Source of the DNA: Cheilinus undulatus
Taxonomy: Eukaryota > Chordata > Actinopteri > Labriformes > Labridae
DNA: 64,000 nt
Assembly (NCBI RefSeq): GCF_018320785.1
Contig: NC_054869.1
Span: 29,552,289-29,616,288 of the forward strand
Direction: 5' to 3'
A program made the translations under genes and the position numbers. The notes beneath the pieces were generated by a model that did no database searches, was not told the DNA's origin, and saw only the letters and a list, made by a program, of their open reading frames with translations. Below, piece after piece: positions 13,301 to 25,300 of this stretch (position 1 is the stretch's first letter; each line of letters begins with the position of its first letter).

Positions 13301-13919
13301 ATAGCAAAGAAGTAAGCACTTGGAGCTTTAAAACTGCTGCAATCACCAAAGGCCATTCAGCATGCAGGTCCAAATTGGCTAAACAAGTGTAGGGCTGATG
13401 GTTCCAGTAGTTTGAGAGATAAGTTGCCAAAAGACAGACACACACACACCCGCAGAAAGGTAAAAACATCTCACTGTTTGCAACCTGGCTAAGATAACAA
13501 TTTCAAATTGAATCAAAAACTGGGAAAAACCTGAGGCCAATGAATCCTTATGGAAAAATGTTAATTTGATATAATTATATTGTAAAATGCATAATATAAC
13601 CACACTTTGACCTCTGTTCATTTATTTTCATAGGTACAAGGAGAATGCCATGCGGCTGTCCAGCATTCACCATGACAGACCAATGAAGCCTCTAGATGAA
13701 GCTGTTTTCTGGATTGAATACACCATGAGAAACAAAGGGGCCAAGCACCTCAGGGTGCAGGCCCATGAGCTCACCTGGTATCAGTATCACAGCCTGGATG
13801 TCCTGGCATTTCTCCTCTCCATTGTGCTGCTCATGATTTTCATCCTCATTAAGACATGCAAATTCTGCTTCAGGAGGTGCTGTGGTAGAAGGAGAAATGT
13901 AAAGAAAAAAGCTGAGTAA
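7340..13919 (+). CDS. UDP-glucuronosyltransferase 2-like, copy B, intact, 532 residues
   Basis: This is an ER-lumen enzyme conjugating glucuronic acid to lipophilic compounds. Exons: 7340-8063, 8299-8447, 8587-8718, 10945-11032, 12414-12633 and 13634-13919, total 1599 bases. The start ATG precedes a signal peptide (about residues 1-23, [13 protein letters not shown]). The catalytic-His motif EGSHWINM lies near residue 35 and the partner Asp region (YDLLFSDP) near residue 150. The UDP-sugar signature [19 protein letters not shown] is in exon 5. A membrane helix ([16 protein letters not shown]) near the C terminus is followed by a basic cytosolic tail ending KKKAE, an ER-retention-type signal. 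Intron 4 starts with GCAAGT instead of GT, and intron 3 carries a Tc1-like element. It is tandem with copy A and shares its exon sizes. The UGT2 class is inferred from the exon pattern; the paralogue name is left open. Confidence 0.93.
8810..10216 (+). mobile_element. Tc1-like transposon, degenerate, in intron 3 of UGT copy B
   Basis: Terminal inverted repeats of about 90 bp flank the element. The left arm contains GGTACCCTTC and CACAATGGTCACTGAAATAA; the right arm, on the other strand, reads AGTACCCTTC and CACAGTGGTCACTGAAATAA. TA dinucleotides sit at 8808-8809 and 10217-10218, as expected of a Tc1/mariner target. Inside, + strand frames give Tc1 transposase pieces: an HTH-region segment around 9197-9439 and a C-terminal piece after 9810 with [20 protein letters not shown]. 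The reading frame is interrupted by several stops and shifts and part of the catalytic core is missing, so it is inactive. Confidence 0.88.
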
Positions 13920-14523
13920 AAGACTTGTAGAAGAACTAGAAATATTGAAACAAATCATCTAATATTTGGTGAAGTAGGGTGTGCTTATTTAGAACTGTAT
14001 GATTTGTTTGAGCAACGTTCCTAAAGATACACTTTCTTTAATCTGTACATTCAGTTAAAGAGTGAAAGCCATTTTTACACAAGTACAAACACACTTTGTA
14101 ACTCCTCCTCCTTGTCAGAGCTTTTTATAGCCTGCAGTAATTACTCCAATCAGTGACAGGTGCACACTGATTTGCACCTGCACCAAATTTGATATTAAAA
14201 GCTGAATGCTGATTGGCTGGTATAGGCTGAAGAGAAAAAAAAAACAAGAATACTTTCATTGCCTTTATTTGAATTATGCTGATAACAGGACACCCTTTCA
14301 TGGTCTTGGTACAGTGATACCACATATTTTATGACATATGGGCTACAAATAAAAATATAACAAAGAAATTCAAAATGGTCATTAATCAGTGATTAAACTA
14401 AAAATGAAAAGCCCTCCTATGTAACAGAACTTCACAAAAAAATAAATGTGGCTATAAAAATTTCCCAATAGCTTCCCGTTCTTTTTATTTCATATGCAGA
14501 GGAAAGGATTATGTTTTATTAAA
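13920..14523. other. Convergent spacer between UGT copy B and rexo1
   Basis: The two genes end tail to tail. A + strand AATAAA occurs near 14347, about 430 bases past the UGT stop. On the minus strand, TTTATT near 14513 (AATAAA on that strand) lies about ten bases beyond the rexo1 stop, with others near 14485 and 14263. No coding sequence is seen. Confidence 0.4.
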
Positions 14524-17500
14524 TCATTTCTTCAGTTTTCCATCTTCTTTAAGCTTCCACAACATAAGCTCCATGCAGGCAACAGCATCTTCTGCAGTGT
14601 CATGTCCACACACTAGGAGAAACATTAATGGGATATTTTAAGAAATTTACACAGTATCTATCAGGCATTTCAGACATTATTAGACCTGTGTTAATAGTTA
14701 TGCTCAATGGATGTAGTCTAATTACAACATCTATTTCTGCAATAAAGTAGTTTCTGTCCTGTAATGGGATGTAAACTTAACAGGCAATTAAATTCAACAA
14801 CAGTGAAACATGTGTTTGCTGCAGTTATCAACGCTGACCCACCACTCTCCTGGATGATCCTCCTGAGATATTCAGCAGTGAGACTGTTGAGGGTGAGTTT
14901 GTGAGGGGGGCCCAGACAGTGGGGAAAGATGACTGATGTGTCCACCACAGTCCCATGAAGCAACTAAAGGAAACAGAGATGTCTAAGGCTTATCCCTGGG
15001 TGTAGGTCATTGGATAATGTAAAATATACCCAACAGTCATGAGACAGAGGTACAGGCAAAAAAGGATGCCGTCATCTGATTTCAAAACCCATTTTAAACC
15101 TTTTAACCACTAATCACGCTTTCACTTGGTCAATGCAACTTTGAACCAGTCACATTTTTCTTAGTTCTCTCTCTCTTTATTTTTAGAATATTGCTTTTTA
15201 TTATTCAAAATCTCAAGCAGCTGTTAAAAAAGTAAGTATTCAGTCATCTGTGACCCAGATTTATAGCAGTGTTTGTGTCTTCAATAAATTGAGGTTTTCT
15301 ACTTTTATTGAGCTTCACATTTTGCAACTCTATTATACATGGAGTAATCACTCACTAATCACTTAATTGGGTACATCTGTTCAACTGCTAATAATTCAAT
15401 ATAAACAGTCAATAAAATGGCAGAAACAAACACATTTAAGCATGTTTATATGGTCAAGTTGATCTACTGAAGTTCAAACTGAATATCAGAAAAGGGGAAA
15501 AAAAAGCTGATTTAAGTGACTTTGTGCCATGGTTGTTAGTGGTCTTGCAATACTTTTTTATATGCTTGGTGAGCCAGGCCTGCAACAGATAATAACTTAA
15601 CAAATAATTCTGGAAAAAGCTGAAAGTAATCACCTTCAGGGCGCAGAGGTCTGTTTCAAGGCCATGTCCAATCAGTATGGTGTCAGCTTTAATGAAGCTC
15701 AATAAGACCTTCTGCACCTCTCTGAGGGAGGTATGGTTATCCTTCACATCATTCTCACTGATGCCTGAAAACCTTGCGAAGTAAAATGTCAAATGGGCAG
15801 AGCAGGTAGCTGATCAGAAATGCATAGAAAAATAGCAGAAATAAAACAGCCTAATCTCTTTTGAGCTGGCATGTTAGGTGGCATGTTAGGTGGCACAGGT
15901 AAGCACATTTCACAGTCTTCAAAAAGAGTATGAAAAAAACAATTAGATTACCTGGTGTTATAGTCGATAACCTCATTATCAGGTCTGACGAAGGTGTCAT
16001 AAATAACTTGCAGACTAGAGTTCACCACTGTCACTCTGGACAGCTCCAGACCATGAATTGTATAGCACTATAAAGAAAAATATACATTAATATCCGAGTA
16101 TATGCTGACATTAAATACTCATAAGCCATAAAACCATATTGTTTAATAGTTGTATGGTAGGTGTGCATGCATATCTATACATCTGTCCGTTTAGTATCAA
16201 AGCAGTAATGTCATTTATTGGTTTCATATTGAATGTTAAATTGTGTCTCTTGTGTATCTGTTTCTACAACCCACATTTTTATCATGGGGCTCTAATGGGG
16301 CTGTATTATGCAGAACTAAAAATAAATTTCAGTTTTATTAGCTGGATGAAAATACATGATATATAAAAATTATTTTCTTTTAAGAAAAAGCAAAAACCAA
16401 GATAGTGCTGAGTCAGATCTACTTGGACAAAATGCCAAATGTCAGAGGCATTATTAACAGGCAAGTGATCATGCTGAGTTAATCTATTTAAGAGTGTTGT
16501 TTAAATAAAATGAATAAAATAATTCCCCTTTCAGAATTAACATGTAGAAAATATTATCTTCCGGCCAATCAGGGGTCACTATACTAATGCTAACTAAGCA
16601 TTCAGCCTGGCATCTATTTTGAATCAGTTCATTCAACTCAGCAATAGCCAGATGAAGGCAGAGGAAACAAACAATGTTATTTTCAGGAAGCATAAGCTCT
16701 TTAGATATAAACATGACTTTCTTAACCTACATTTAGTTTGAAAATCTATTGATTTTTCTTAAAATCTGATACATTTTCCAGTCCTAGGCTCTTATAAACC
16801 CTACAAATGGGTTGTGGTAAAGTTGGGTTTGGTGCTTGGTAACAAGAACATTCTCAGCATCACCATTTCACAATCCAAAGAATAGACTCCAGGACGGCTC
16901 CTATCTGAAGGTTTTCTTGGAATGGTTGACACAAAGCCATCCATGCTGAGGGAATCATGGACATGCAGCTGTTACAGAAATAGCAAAATTATAAATTGAT
17001 ACTACAAATCATTTGTTCAATTTGTGAAGGACTTGGAAGTAGTAGAATATCTTTGTTTCATCCTACCTGAAACACCTGACATCCAGGTGCTCCCATGACA
17101 CCCTCACAGCAACTGTAGCGGGTTTCGACTCCACCTGGCACTATTAATGATTAAATATGTACACAGTGACCTGATGGAGGTGTAGAGTAAATAACAACCC
17201 AAAATATTTGGCTTGTTTTTGTTTGTAAAGTATAGAAAGTATTTTACTTACCTCTATTTGTGACTCCTTTACCGTAGTGGTAAACACACTCCTCTTTACG
17301 GACATGTTTGCCTGTTTGGCTCACAGAGTATGTGGCCCCACACCGGCAACAGACCCTCTTGCAGGCTTTACCAACAAAACGGGAAAATGCACATCATCAG
17401 ATTGACTGTGCAGACAAAAGCAATTCTAAATGCACATGACATGAGCTCAGTATGCCCTCTAGTGGCAAAATACAAATAAAGCATCTTGTAGTTGACTTAC

Positions 17501-20500
17501 AGTCAGTGTTCACTTTCTTTGAGTCAGCGAAAAGTACGGCATAACCAGGTTTCTCAGGGTGTTTGACAGGATAGTTGTTCTCAATCAGCCTTTCCTCAGT
17601 CAAAATATAGTCCTTTAAACTCTCATAAAATGGCATGTCATCTGCTGAAAGAATGAATTTACTAAAAGCCGTCAAAGTACTTGAGTATACATTTTGAAAC
17701 ATAAAATTATATTCTTACCATTTCCTTCAAACTTCTTCAGGTTAAGTGGGATGTTGCCCTTGGATCTTTGGCTGTTGACCTCGGTTTGATCTAAAAATCA
17801 AGCCGTATTATTTGCTGTGGTCAGGATCATTTGCACATTTCACTAATAACAGTGCAGGTTTTCCAGAAATACTCACATTTGGCAACAGCAGCACTTTGGT
17901 TTTTCAGCCTCTTTAAAGCATTCACTACAACACTCTGATATTTGATTTTGTTGATACTGCGATTGTACAAAGTCTTCTCTTCAGCAAGTGCCTGTCAACA
18001 TCATAAAGAAAAATGGAAAAAAGAGGAAACATTAATAGCAAGACTGTCAGAGAGACTTGCATCAAGTGGCACATTCTCACCTTTTCAAAGGCTTCATTGA
18101 CATTGGCTGATGTTTTCAGAAACTCCTCTGTAAACATGTTAACATAACGCTGTCTAATGGCGTGGGGCACTTTGTCTTTTGGGGGCTCACTCTGCTGCTT
18201 CAGTTTACGTTTAGAAGGAACTGTCTGGAAAGAAGAAACTCATTAATAGTATAAGAATAGTACATTTAATTTAGTTACTTTTGTCTATAAAAACAAACAG
18301 GCAGTTTTTACATTTCACCTTAGCAGTAGAACTGGCAGCAGATTGAGGAGCACAGGATACTGGACTTGGATGTGCTAATGCTGAGGTAGAGTTGAATGTG
18401 GGTTTGCGTACCTGTGCTGGGATGAGCACAGGTGCTGTTGTGCGGTACCTTTGCACAGGGTTAAGTAAAGGTGGATTGTATGCTTGTTTCACGGTGACAG
18501 GGCTTGTATACACTTGAGTTATTGGAGTTAGCACAGAAGTAACTTGGCTGGAACTGGAGGTCACAGAAAGAGGGAAGGTGCCCTCAGGAAGGATCAAGTG
18601 TACGTTGCTTCCCATATCTATCATGGCAGTTCCTAAAGGTATGTAGTTCATGGCAGCTGTGAAATAAAACAAATAAGATGTGATGCATTAAAGATCACTA
18701 AAAATAAACCACAAAAAGAAATGACTAAGATTTACATAAACAGGAAAAACGACAACTTGATCTATGTAGGTCTATGTTGACAACTACAGACATGATGAAA
18801 ACCAGATGGTGCAGAATTATTACTTGTCTTTCACTTCTGTATTAGTTAATTAGGGTCCGTGTTTTCTATATTCTAATAATGATAAAATTAAGAAATTTAT
18901 GTATAATGTTTCCATCCGATTTAGCTAATATTTAAATTCGGGCGCTTACTGATAGTTACATTCCAATAGAATCTAAAAAAATCTTGGCCACTACAACGTA
19001 ATAATACTTACCATTTTGGACAGCAGCTGACAGCAGGTTTTCAGGAGTTTGAGTCGGTAGAGAAGATACACTCTGTGTCTCTGTCTTCCTCTGACAGGTG
19101 GAGGAAACAAAAGCCTGGCTGCCCTTGACTGAAGCGGTAAGAATCGAGGCTCTCTGCTGTACCTGCTGGATCTTAGTAGTGATGGAGGGCTGGGGAGCAA
19201 ATCCTGACACTGCAGGTCCACACAAGGGAACCAGCACCTGAGGTTGAGGTCTGCTCTTAGCTGCAGACTGCTCAACATTGTAAATACATTAAAAGAAATT
19301 ATGCATAATTTTGCAGTCCCATGTTTATTATAGCTCATTGCAAACTTAGTCATTTGGAGATATTCTCCAATTTGAGCATAGTTTTAAGGTACAATACTGT
19401 ACAGTTTAAAAAATATGCATAGATTCTTCATGTGTGCGCATAAACAATTGAATATATATTTTACAGGAACAAAGTTTTTCTGCATGCATCTTTAAGAATG
19501 AAAGTTTTAGTTTAAGTATCATCTTTGGTTCTAATTCCTCCTACCTCCAAAGACTTTGGATCATTTTGTCATTTTTCCACATATGAAAATAACATACCTC
19601 TATATGTTTGACTTCATGAGCCACCCTCTTCCTTCCTGCCATTGCTGATGGTTTGACATTCAGTGTTTGCTCCTCCACATTTATAGCTCTAACCTGAAGA
19701 TCACAATAGCAGATTAACAACTTTACATGGCTGAAGAAACCTCTGTCTCTGATAAAGAGTCTACAGCATACTTACAGAATCATCACAATGCTCCACACTT
19801 TCCTTATCTTCAACATTTGCTTCCATGAAGATCCTGTAGCATTCCTCCATTGGGTCACTGTCTGACAGCTCTATATCTGAGTAGTTGAGCTCATCATCAT
19901 CAGAGCTGGATTCAATGATTATAACCTCTTTGTTATAATCTGTCCCAGAAGGTTGCTCTGTTGTTGCATGTGGTGATTCAACCTTGTTTGTCAATCTTGA
20001 TGCTGAAGAACTGTGCTGAGCCTGAGCTTGGCTGCAGCCTGAGGCTGGTTCGACTGGATCCAGGGATCTTTCAAGTGAAGAATGATTAACAAAAGTCTTC
20101 TCTTGCGCCAGTATTTTGCTTGTTTTCTGGCTATGTAATTGTTGTGTTGGTAAAATATTTGTTGAAGACCAATGATCACCTATCATATTCTGAGCTGGCT
20201 GCTCTGTGGTCGTGGACTGGGTGACATGATGCCGGTTTTGTACTTCTGTGTGAACCTCTGGAGCTTTATAGAAAAGTGAATTCTTTGACTGATAATAACA
20301 AGGCTGCAGGGGATACATCTTATTAGCACTCTGGGGTACTTTTTTCACCACCAGGTAGTTCAGGTTTTGATTGTGCTGATCTGTGGTTGCAGGAGGACCT
20401 GCAGGTTTAGGACTTTTCTCCACTTGTGTTACAGGAGTTTTTAAATTACTTATTTCCTTACTCTCCTCTTCTTCTAAACATTTAGTAAAGTCAATACCAC

Positions 20501-21975
20501 TTCCATTAATGCAAACATTTTCACATTCTTTGCTCTCATGAAAACTGGACAAACTTTGACTTTTGCCACAGTTGTTTTGAACATTATTTTCTTTCAGCTT
20601 TGATGCAAGTGGAGATGTAACCTCAGTTTTCAAATGTTGCAGCGGTGGAGAATCAAGTAAAATTGGTGAAGCTTTAGTCTCTTTGAATTCCTTTTCTTTG
20701 TCAAGAACAGAATCACAATGATCTTTAGCTTTCCCTCTCTTCTTGTCAGGTGAGGAAGGAACGTCAATAATCAGTTGACAGTCTTCATAAGAGCCATCAA
20801 GTCGATCTGGAGCCTGACAATCAACCGTCTCCTTTTCAACACAATGAACAGCATTTCTTCCTCTTTTCAAACTTTTACAGTCTTTCCCTTTCCCTGATGA
20901 GCTGTAGGACCGCAAGCCAGCAGAAAAGTTTGACAGAGGGTCATACTCCAAATCAGTCCTTGGTTTTGAGTTGTCAACCACATACTTCCTTGTACAGGAG
21001 TTTGTCTTTTTAAAGCTTGTGGACAAAGCGTCTTTGTCAATGTTTTTACCGGTTGTCTTGGACCTTGAAACAGAGGACCTTGGTAGAGTGTTTCTGCTAT
21101 CTGCCTGTACCGTCTGATAGTGGGATAATCGCCTCTGCTCCTGCTCCACCTCGTGTCTCACAGTTTCAATCTCCTTGTTGAGCCTCTCCAGCTGCTTACG
21201 GCAGTCATCTTTGGTGTCATCATTTACTGATACAGCCAAATCATATGGATAGTCATTTTGGTCTCCTGTCAATGAGAAATATATCAAAGATGTACATTTG
21301 AAAACTTGTAAGCATTTGTCATACAGGGTACAACTTTATTATGTACTGGTGTGGTTATCGGTAGCTGATTGATGATGTTTGTGTTCAAACTGTTTTAAGC
21401 AACTGAATATAGTTTTTTTTAAGTATTTTTATTTAAAAAAAAAACACCTTACAGCAAATTTCCCCTTTGGACAACTATTAAGCACTTTAAAATAAAATGG
21501 CCATAGAATTAAAAGCAAATCATTTCCATGAAAAGATCAATTTACCTGGCTACCTCTGACCAAAAAAAGCCATAACGGTGATTTAAATATCTCACAGCAC
21601 ATTATGAAACTGAGCTGCTCAGCTAAGGGCTGCTTTCATACAAACATATATTGAAGTTCAACTGAGCTGCAAAGTTTAAAAAAATATTAAATAAAGTTAC
21701 ACCTTGAGTCACACATTGCTTCTTCGTAAATATATATTGAGTATCAATATTTTAACTATAAGGACTTTTCTTTGACCAATGTTTTGAGCTGTAGCTAACC
21801 TTGCCTACCTAGCATACGTCAAGTACCAACCTGTGAGGTCAACTATCGATGATTTACAGTCACCGAATACATCCAGCTCTGTGCCATGTTTGTAGAAACA
21901 GTGAGGCCGCTCACAAAGCCCATGTTTTGTGAAAGGACAGTTTGTATTCGCAAAAAGACCAGCTGACGGAAACAT
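14524..21975 (-). CDS. rexo1: RNA exonuclease 1 homolog (REXO1, DEDDh family), about 1185 residues
   Basis: A nuclear 3'-5' exonuclease homolog; the mammalian protein also binds elongin A. Exons in transcript order: 21975-21831, 21265-19776, 19693-19598, 19267-19012, 18656-18319, 18224-18081, 17991-17877, 17790-17719, 17644-17501, 17365-17252, 17140-17067, 16968-16864, 16067-15952, 15772-15634, 14963-14843 and 14612-14524. They sum to 3558 bases and all phases agree. Residues 15-33 form a CCCH zinc finger ([19 protein letters not shown]). The 1490-bp exon 2 encodes a coiled coil, then low-complexity acidic and serine-rich sequence. The C-terminal nuclease domain shows Exo I (SLDCEMCYT), Exo II ([14 protein letters not shown]) and Exo III ([14 protein letters not shown]), so the Asp, Glu, Asp, His and Asp catalytic residues are all present. 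Upstream of it, [14 protein letters not shown] gives a second cysteine cluster. Human REXO1 is 1221 residues. It is head-to-head with poli. Confidence 0.95.
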
Positions 21976-22374
21976 TAGCAAATCTCCGCTTTTAACGATG
22001 CGAAAAACCGTTGAGTTTGTCTAATTAGCCGCCGACCTACAGGTGAGGATTTCGACTGATGTAAAGTGACGTCAGCCCCATTTAAGTAGGCTCCGCTCAT
22101 GGCGCGGGACTGTAAGTTTTAAAAATGAATTTCACCTAAAAAGTTATCCTTTTTTTCAGAAACGACGTCCCTAACGCTACGATTAAAAACATTTTTTGAT
22201 TTCTGTAGGACTATGTAGTTTTTGTTGCAATTATACCTCCACGCCGGTAGATGGCTCTACTGCACAGGCATGCCGCTAACACCTATAACGAAGGAGAATA
22301 TTCACTGCAGGCTCCCTTGCCATATCTTAGGCGACTTGACCACTAAATTTCCTATTATATCAAAACAAAAAAAA
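21976..22374. promoter_or_regulatory. Bidirectional promoter region of rexo1 and poli with a perfect CRE
   Basis: Only 399 bases separate the two start codons, which point away from each other, so the promoters must overlap or abut. TGACGTCA, the full palindromic cAMP-response/ATF element, lies at 22067-22074. There is no clear TATA box. The region is locally richer in CG dinucleotides than its surroundings (GGCGCGGGAC near 22100, ACGACGTCC near 22162), as in housekeeping promoters. The transcription starts are not visible. Confidence 0.6.
22067..22074. promoter_or_regulatory. CRE/ATF palindrome TGACGTCA
   Basis: A perfect eight-base match to the CREB/ATF site, 92 bases from the rexo1 start codon and about 300 from that of poli. 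Being palindromic, it can serve both directions. Occupancy is inferred, not shown. Confidence 0.55.
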
Positions 22375-25300
22375 ATGGATACGAGCGAGGACGACATTGA
22401 GGAGGATGAAAACGAGTGGAGGACCAGCTTCGTTGATTCTGTCCCACTGAGTTCTGCTCCTGTTGCTTCAGGTAAAGTATGAAGACTGGGGGGCGTATAC
22501 ACGGAACTGTCCTAAACCAAACTGGCTTCATATATTTGTCATATCGAGAGATTAACGGCGCTTTCTGTCATCTATGTGCACGTGTCTTTTGGCATTTGAC
22601 TAAAGTATAATTTTAGTTTCAGGCTCTGGCCTCCCTAAGACTTTAGAACCAACACCTGAACATAAAGTGATTCTGCATTTTGACCTGGACTGCTTCTATG
22701 CTCAGGTAGAAATGATCAGAAACCCAGCACTGAGAGAAGTCCCTTTGGGTAAGTCTACCACAACAAACCCTCTAATGTGGAAGAAAGGCTGACTCTCAGA
22801 TTTGTATGTTCCAGAGATAATAAGGCTTAATAATGTTTCTCATATCATCAGGTATTCAACAAAAATACATCATAGTTACTTGTAACTATGTGGCAAGGCA
22901 GCAAGGTGTCACCAAGCTGATGTCTGTGACTGCTGCTAAAGAGAAATGTCCTCAACTGGTGCTGGTAAAAGGGGAAGACCTGACACACTATAGAGAAATG
23001 TCCTACAAAATGACTGGTAAGCATAAGTGCTACATCCCAACAGAGTGCAAGTTTGCAAATCATAGCTTAGATTTCTTTAAAGTTGTAGTAGTTTTTAAGT
23101 AGTTAGAAAAGTATTCAATTTTGCCACTCGATAGGCACATAAAGTATTGCACAAAGTAAACAAGCTTTATTCACATCATGTCACATGGATATGCTAGTAG
23201 ATCCCATTGCTACTTGTCAGTTTGGTGGTGGACTTGAGAGCATATTTAAACTGAACACAAACACTAAACAGTAAGATAAATAAAGTGTCACATTTACCAC
23301 AGGACACTTTTTTGATGCTGTTAATCTTTGTCTTTTTTGCTGTTGACTTTGTTCATCAAAATGAAGAGCACAAGTATAAAATCTGTCTAATGTCACAGTC
23401 CTGCTGTACAGTCGCAACAGCAGCCTAACCAATCCTCTGTGAACACAGAATACATTACCCATAAACCAGTTCATGCTTTTTTTAGCCTTAATAAATATTA
23501 CTGTTTGGAATAACATTTTAGCTGGCATGTTTTATTTTATTCTATTCTCTTTTTTACCTCTTTCTTTGCTTCATGCAGAGTTGCTGATGTCCTACTGTCC
23601 ACTAGTTGAGAGGCTTGGGTTTGATGAAAACTTCATGGATATCACATCAATGGTTGAGAAAAGGCTTGCAGAGATCCCAGCGACTGATGAAATTTCATTC
23701 AAAGGGCATGTCTACAACCATACAAGTAAGTGAATTCTGTGCAGCTGCTGTTTATGTGTGCACATCTGCTTTATGGAAACCAGGAAATGAGCAGTGAAAC
23801 AGACACATAAGCTAAAAGCTGTAAATCATTTGCATTGCACTTTCGGTTCCAGTGAACATGAAATTTCATACTTCAGGAGTCCCCTGTAAAATCTCATTTT
23901 TTTAAAGCACTGATGAATACAGTTTTGCTTTTCTTTTTCTGCTTAGCTGCAGATGTTAAAGCCAGAGATCATCTAAGGCTGGCTTTAGGTTCACACATTG
24001 CAGCCGAGCTGAGAGAAGTGATCCACAGCAAACTAGGTCTGACAGGCTGTGCTGGTATTGCCACAAATAAACTACTGGCCAAACTGGTATCAGGCACCTT
24101 CAAACCCAATCAGCAAACTACTCTCCTGCCAGAGAACGTCAGTGACATAATGGGCTGCTTGAGCAGCCTCCGCAAAGTACCTGGTAAAGAGATTTATTCA
24201 TGCGTCACTTAACTCATTCTGTATCTTATAACTGTTAACAGAAATGTTTACAAGTATATAATTAAAGATTAATATATATTTAATTTGATCACAGTCATTT
24301 TCAACTTTATTTTTTACTGTTGTGTCTTTTGAATTTTCCCAAGGTATTAAACTGCTTTGATAACTTAATATATCAGTTGTTGGATTATCATAGAAATAAG
24401 TAAATTATTTAGCCATTCATTTTTTACTCTAATAATAGTAGATATAGTTTAGTTATCAGTTATAGTTTTACTCCTCTGTATTTTCAGGGGTGGGTCACCA
24501 AACTGCTAAAAGACTTCAAGCTCTGGGATTGACAAGCGTGAAAGACCTGCAGCTCTTCTCATTGAATGACTTGGTGAGAGAGTTTGGAGCTCCCAGTGCT
24601 CAGAAGTTAAAGAATCTCTCCCTCGGTGTTGACGACTCACCTGTCACCCCCACTGGAGCCCCTCAGGTAGGCAAGGATATCCCTGAAATCATATGTAGTG
24701 CCATTGAATTGTTAAGTCACAACAGCAAGATGGATTAATGTATCCCATAGTTATGGCAGTGTGATCTTAAAATAGTCTCATTATTCAAAAAAATACTTCT
24801 GCTTAGCAAATAAGAAAGCTGTTAATTACAGACACAAAATTTATACAACCAGATAGATAACTGGAAATAAAGCATCTGTCATGCACCATCAAGGCTGTCA
24901 GTATATTTTAAATTTCCAGCTATTATTGGGCAGAAGATGTGACCTGTTTACAAACTCTGAAAATGTTGTTAATTTGGGAGTCTTACAGAAGTAATGAATA
25001 GAGCACCTGTATTGACCATTGGCTAAAGTGTTATTTTAAACATTGTTATTGGCATCAGCTCTTTCTTACAATCATGCATTTTATTAAAAGGGTTGCTAAA
25101 CCTGGAATATCAAACAATAGAAAGATGTGTACATCAAATAAAAATTCGTTTGATTCTACACATTGGTAATGAATAAAATTTGGATTATGGAACAGTATTT
25201 AAAGATGAAGGGCATTTAAAGGCAGTATTTCTTTCACCACCACCACCCAACAAATCCCATTTTTACTAAGGACCCGTATACACAACCTTGAGTGAATTGA

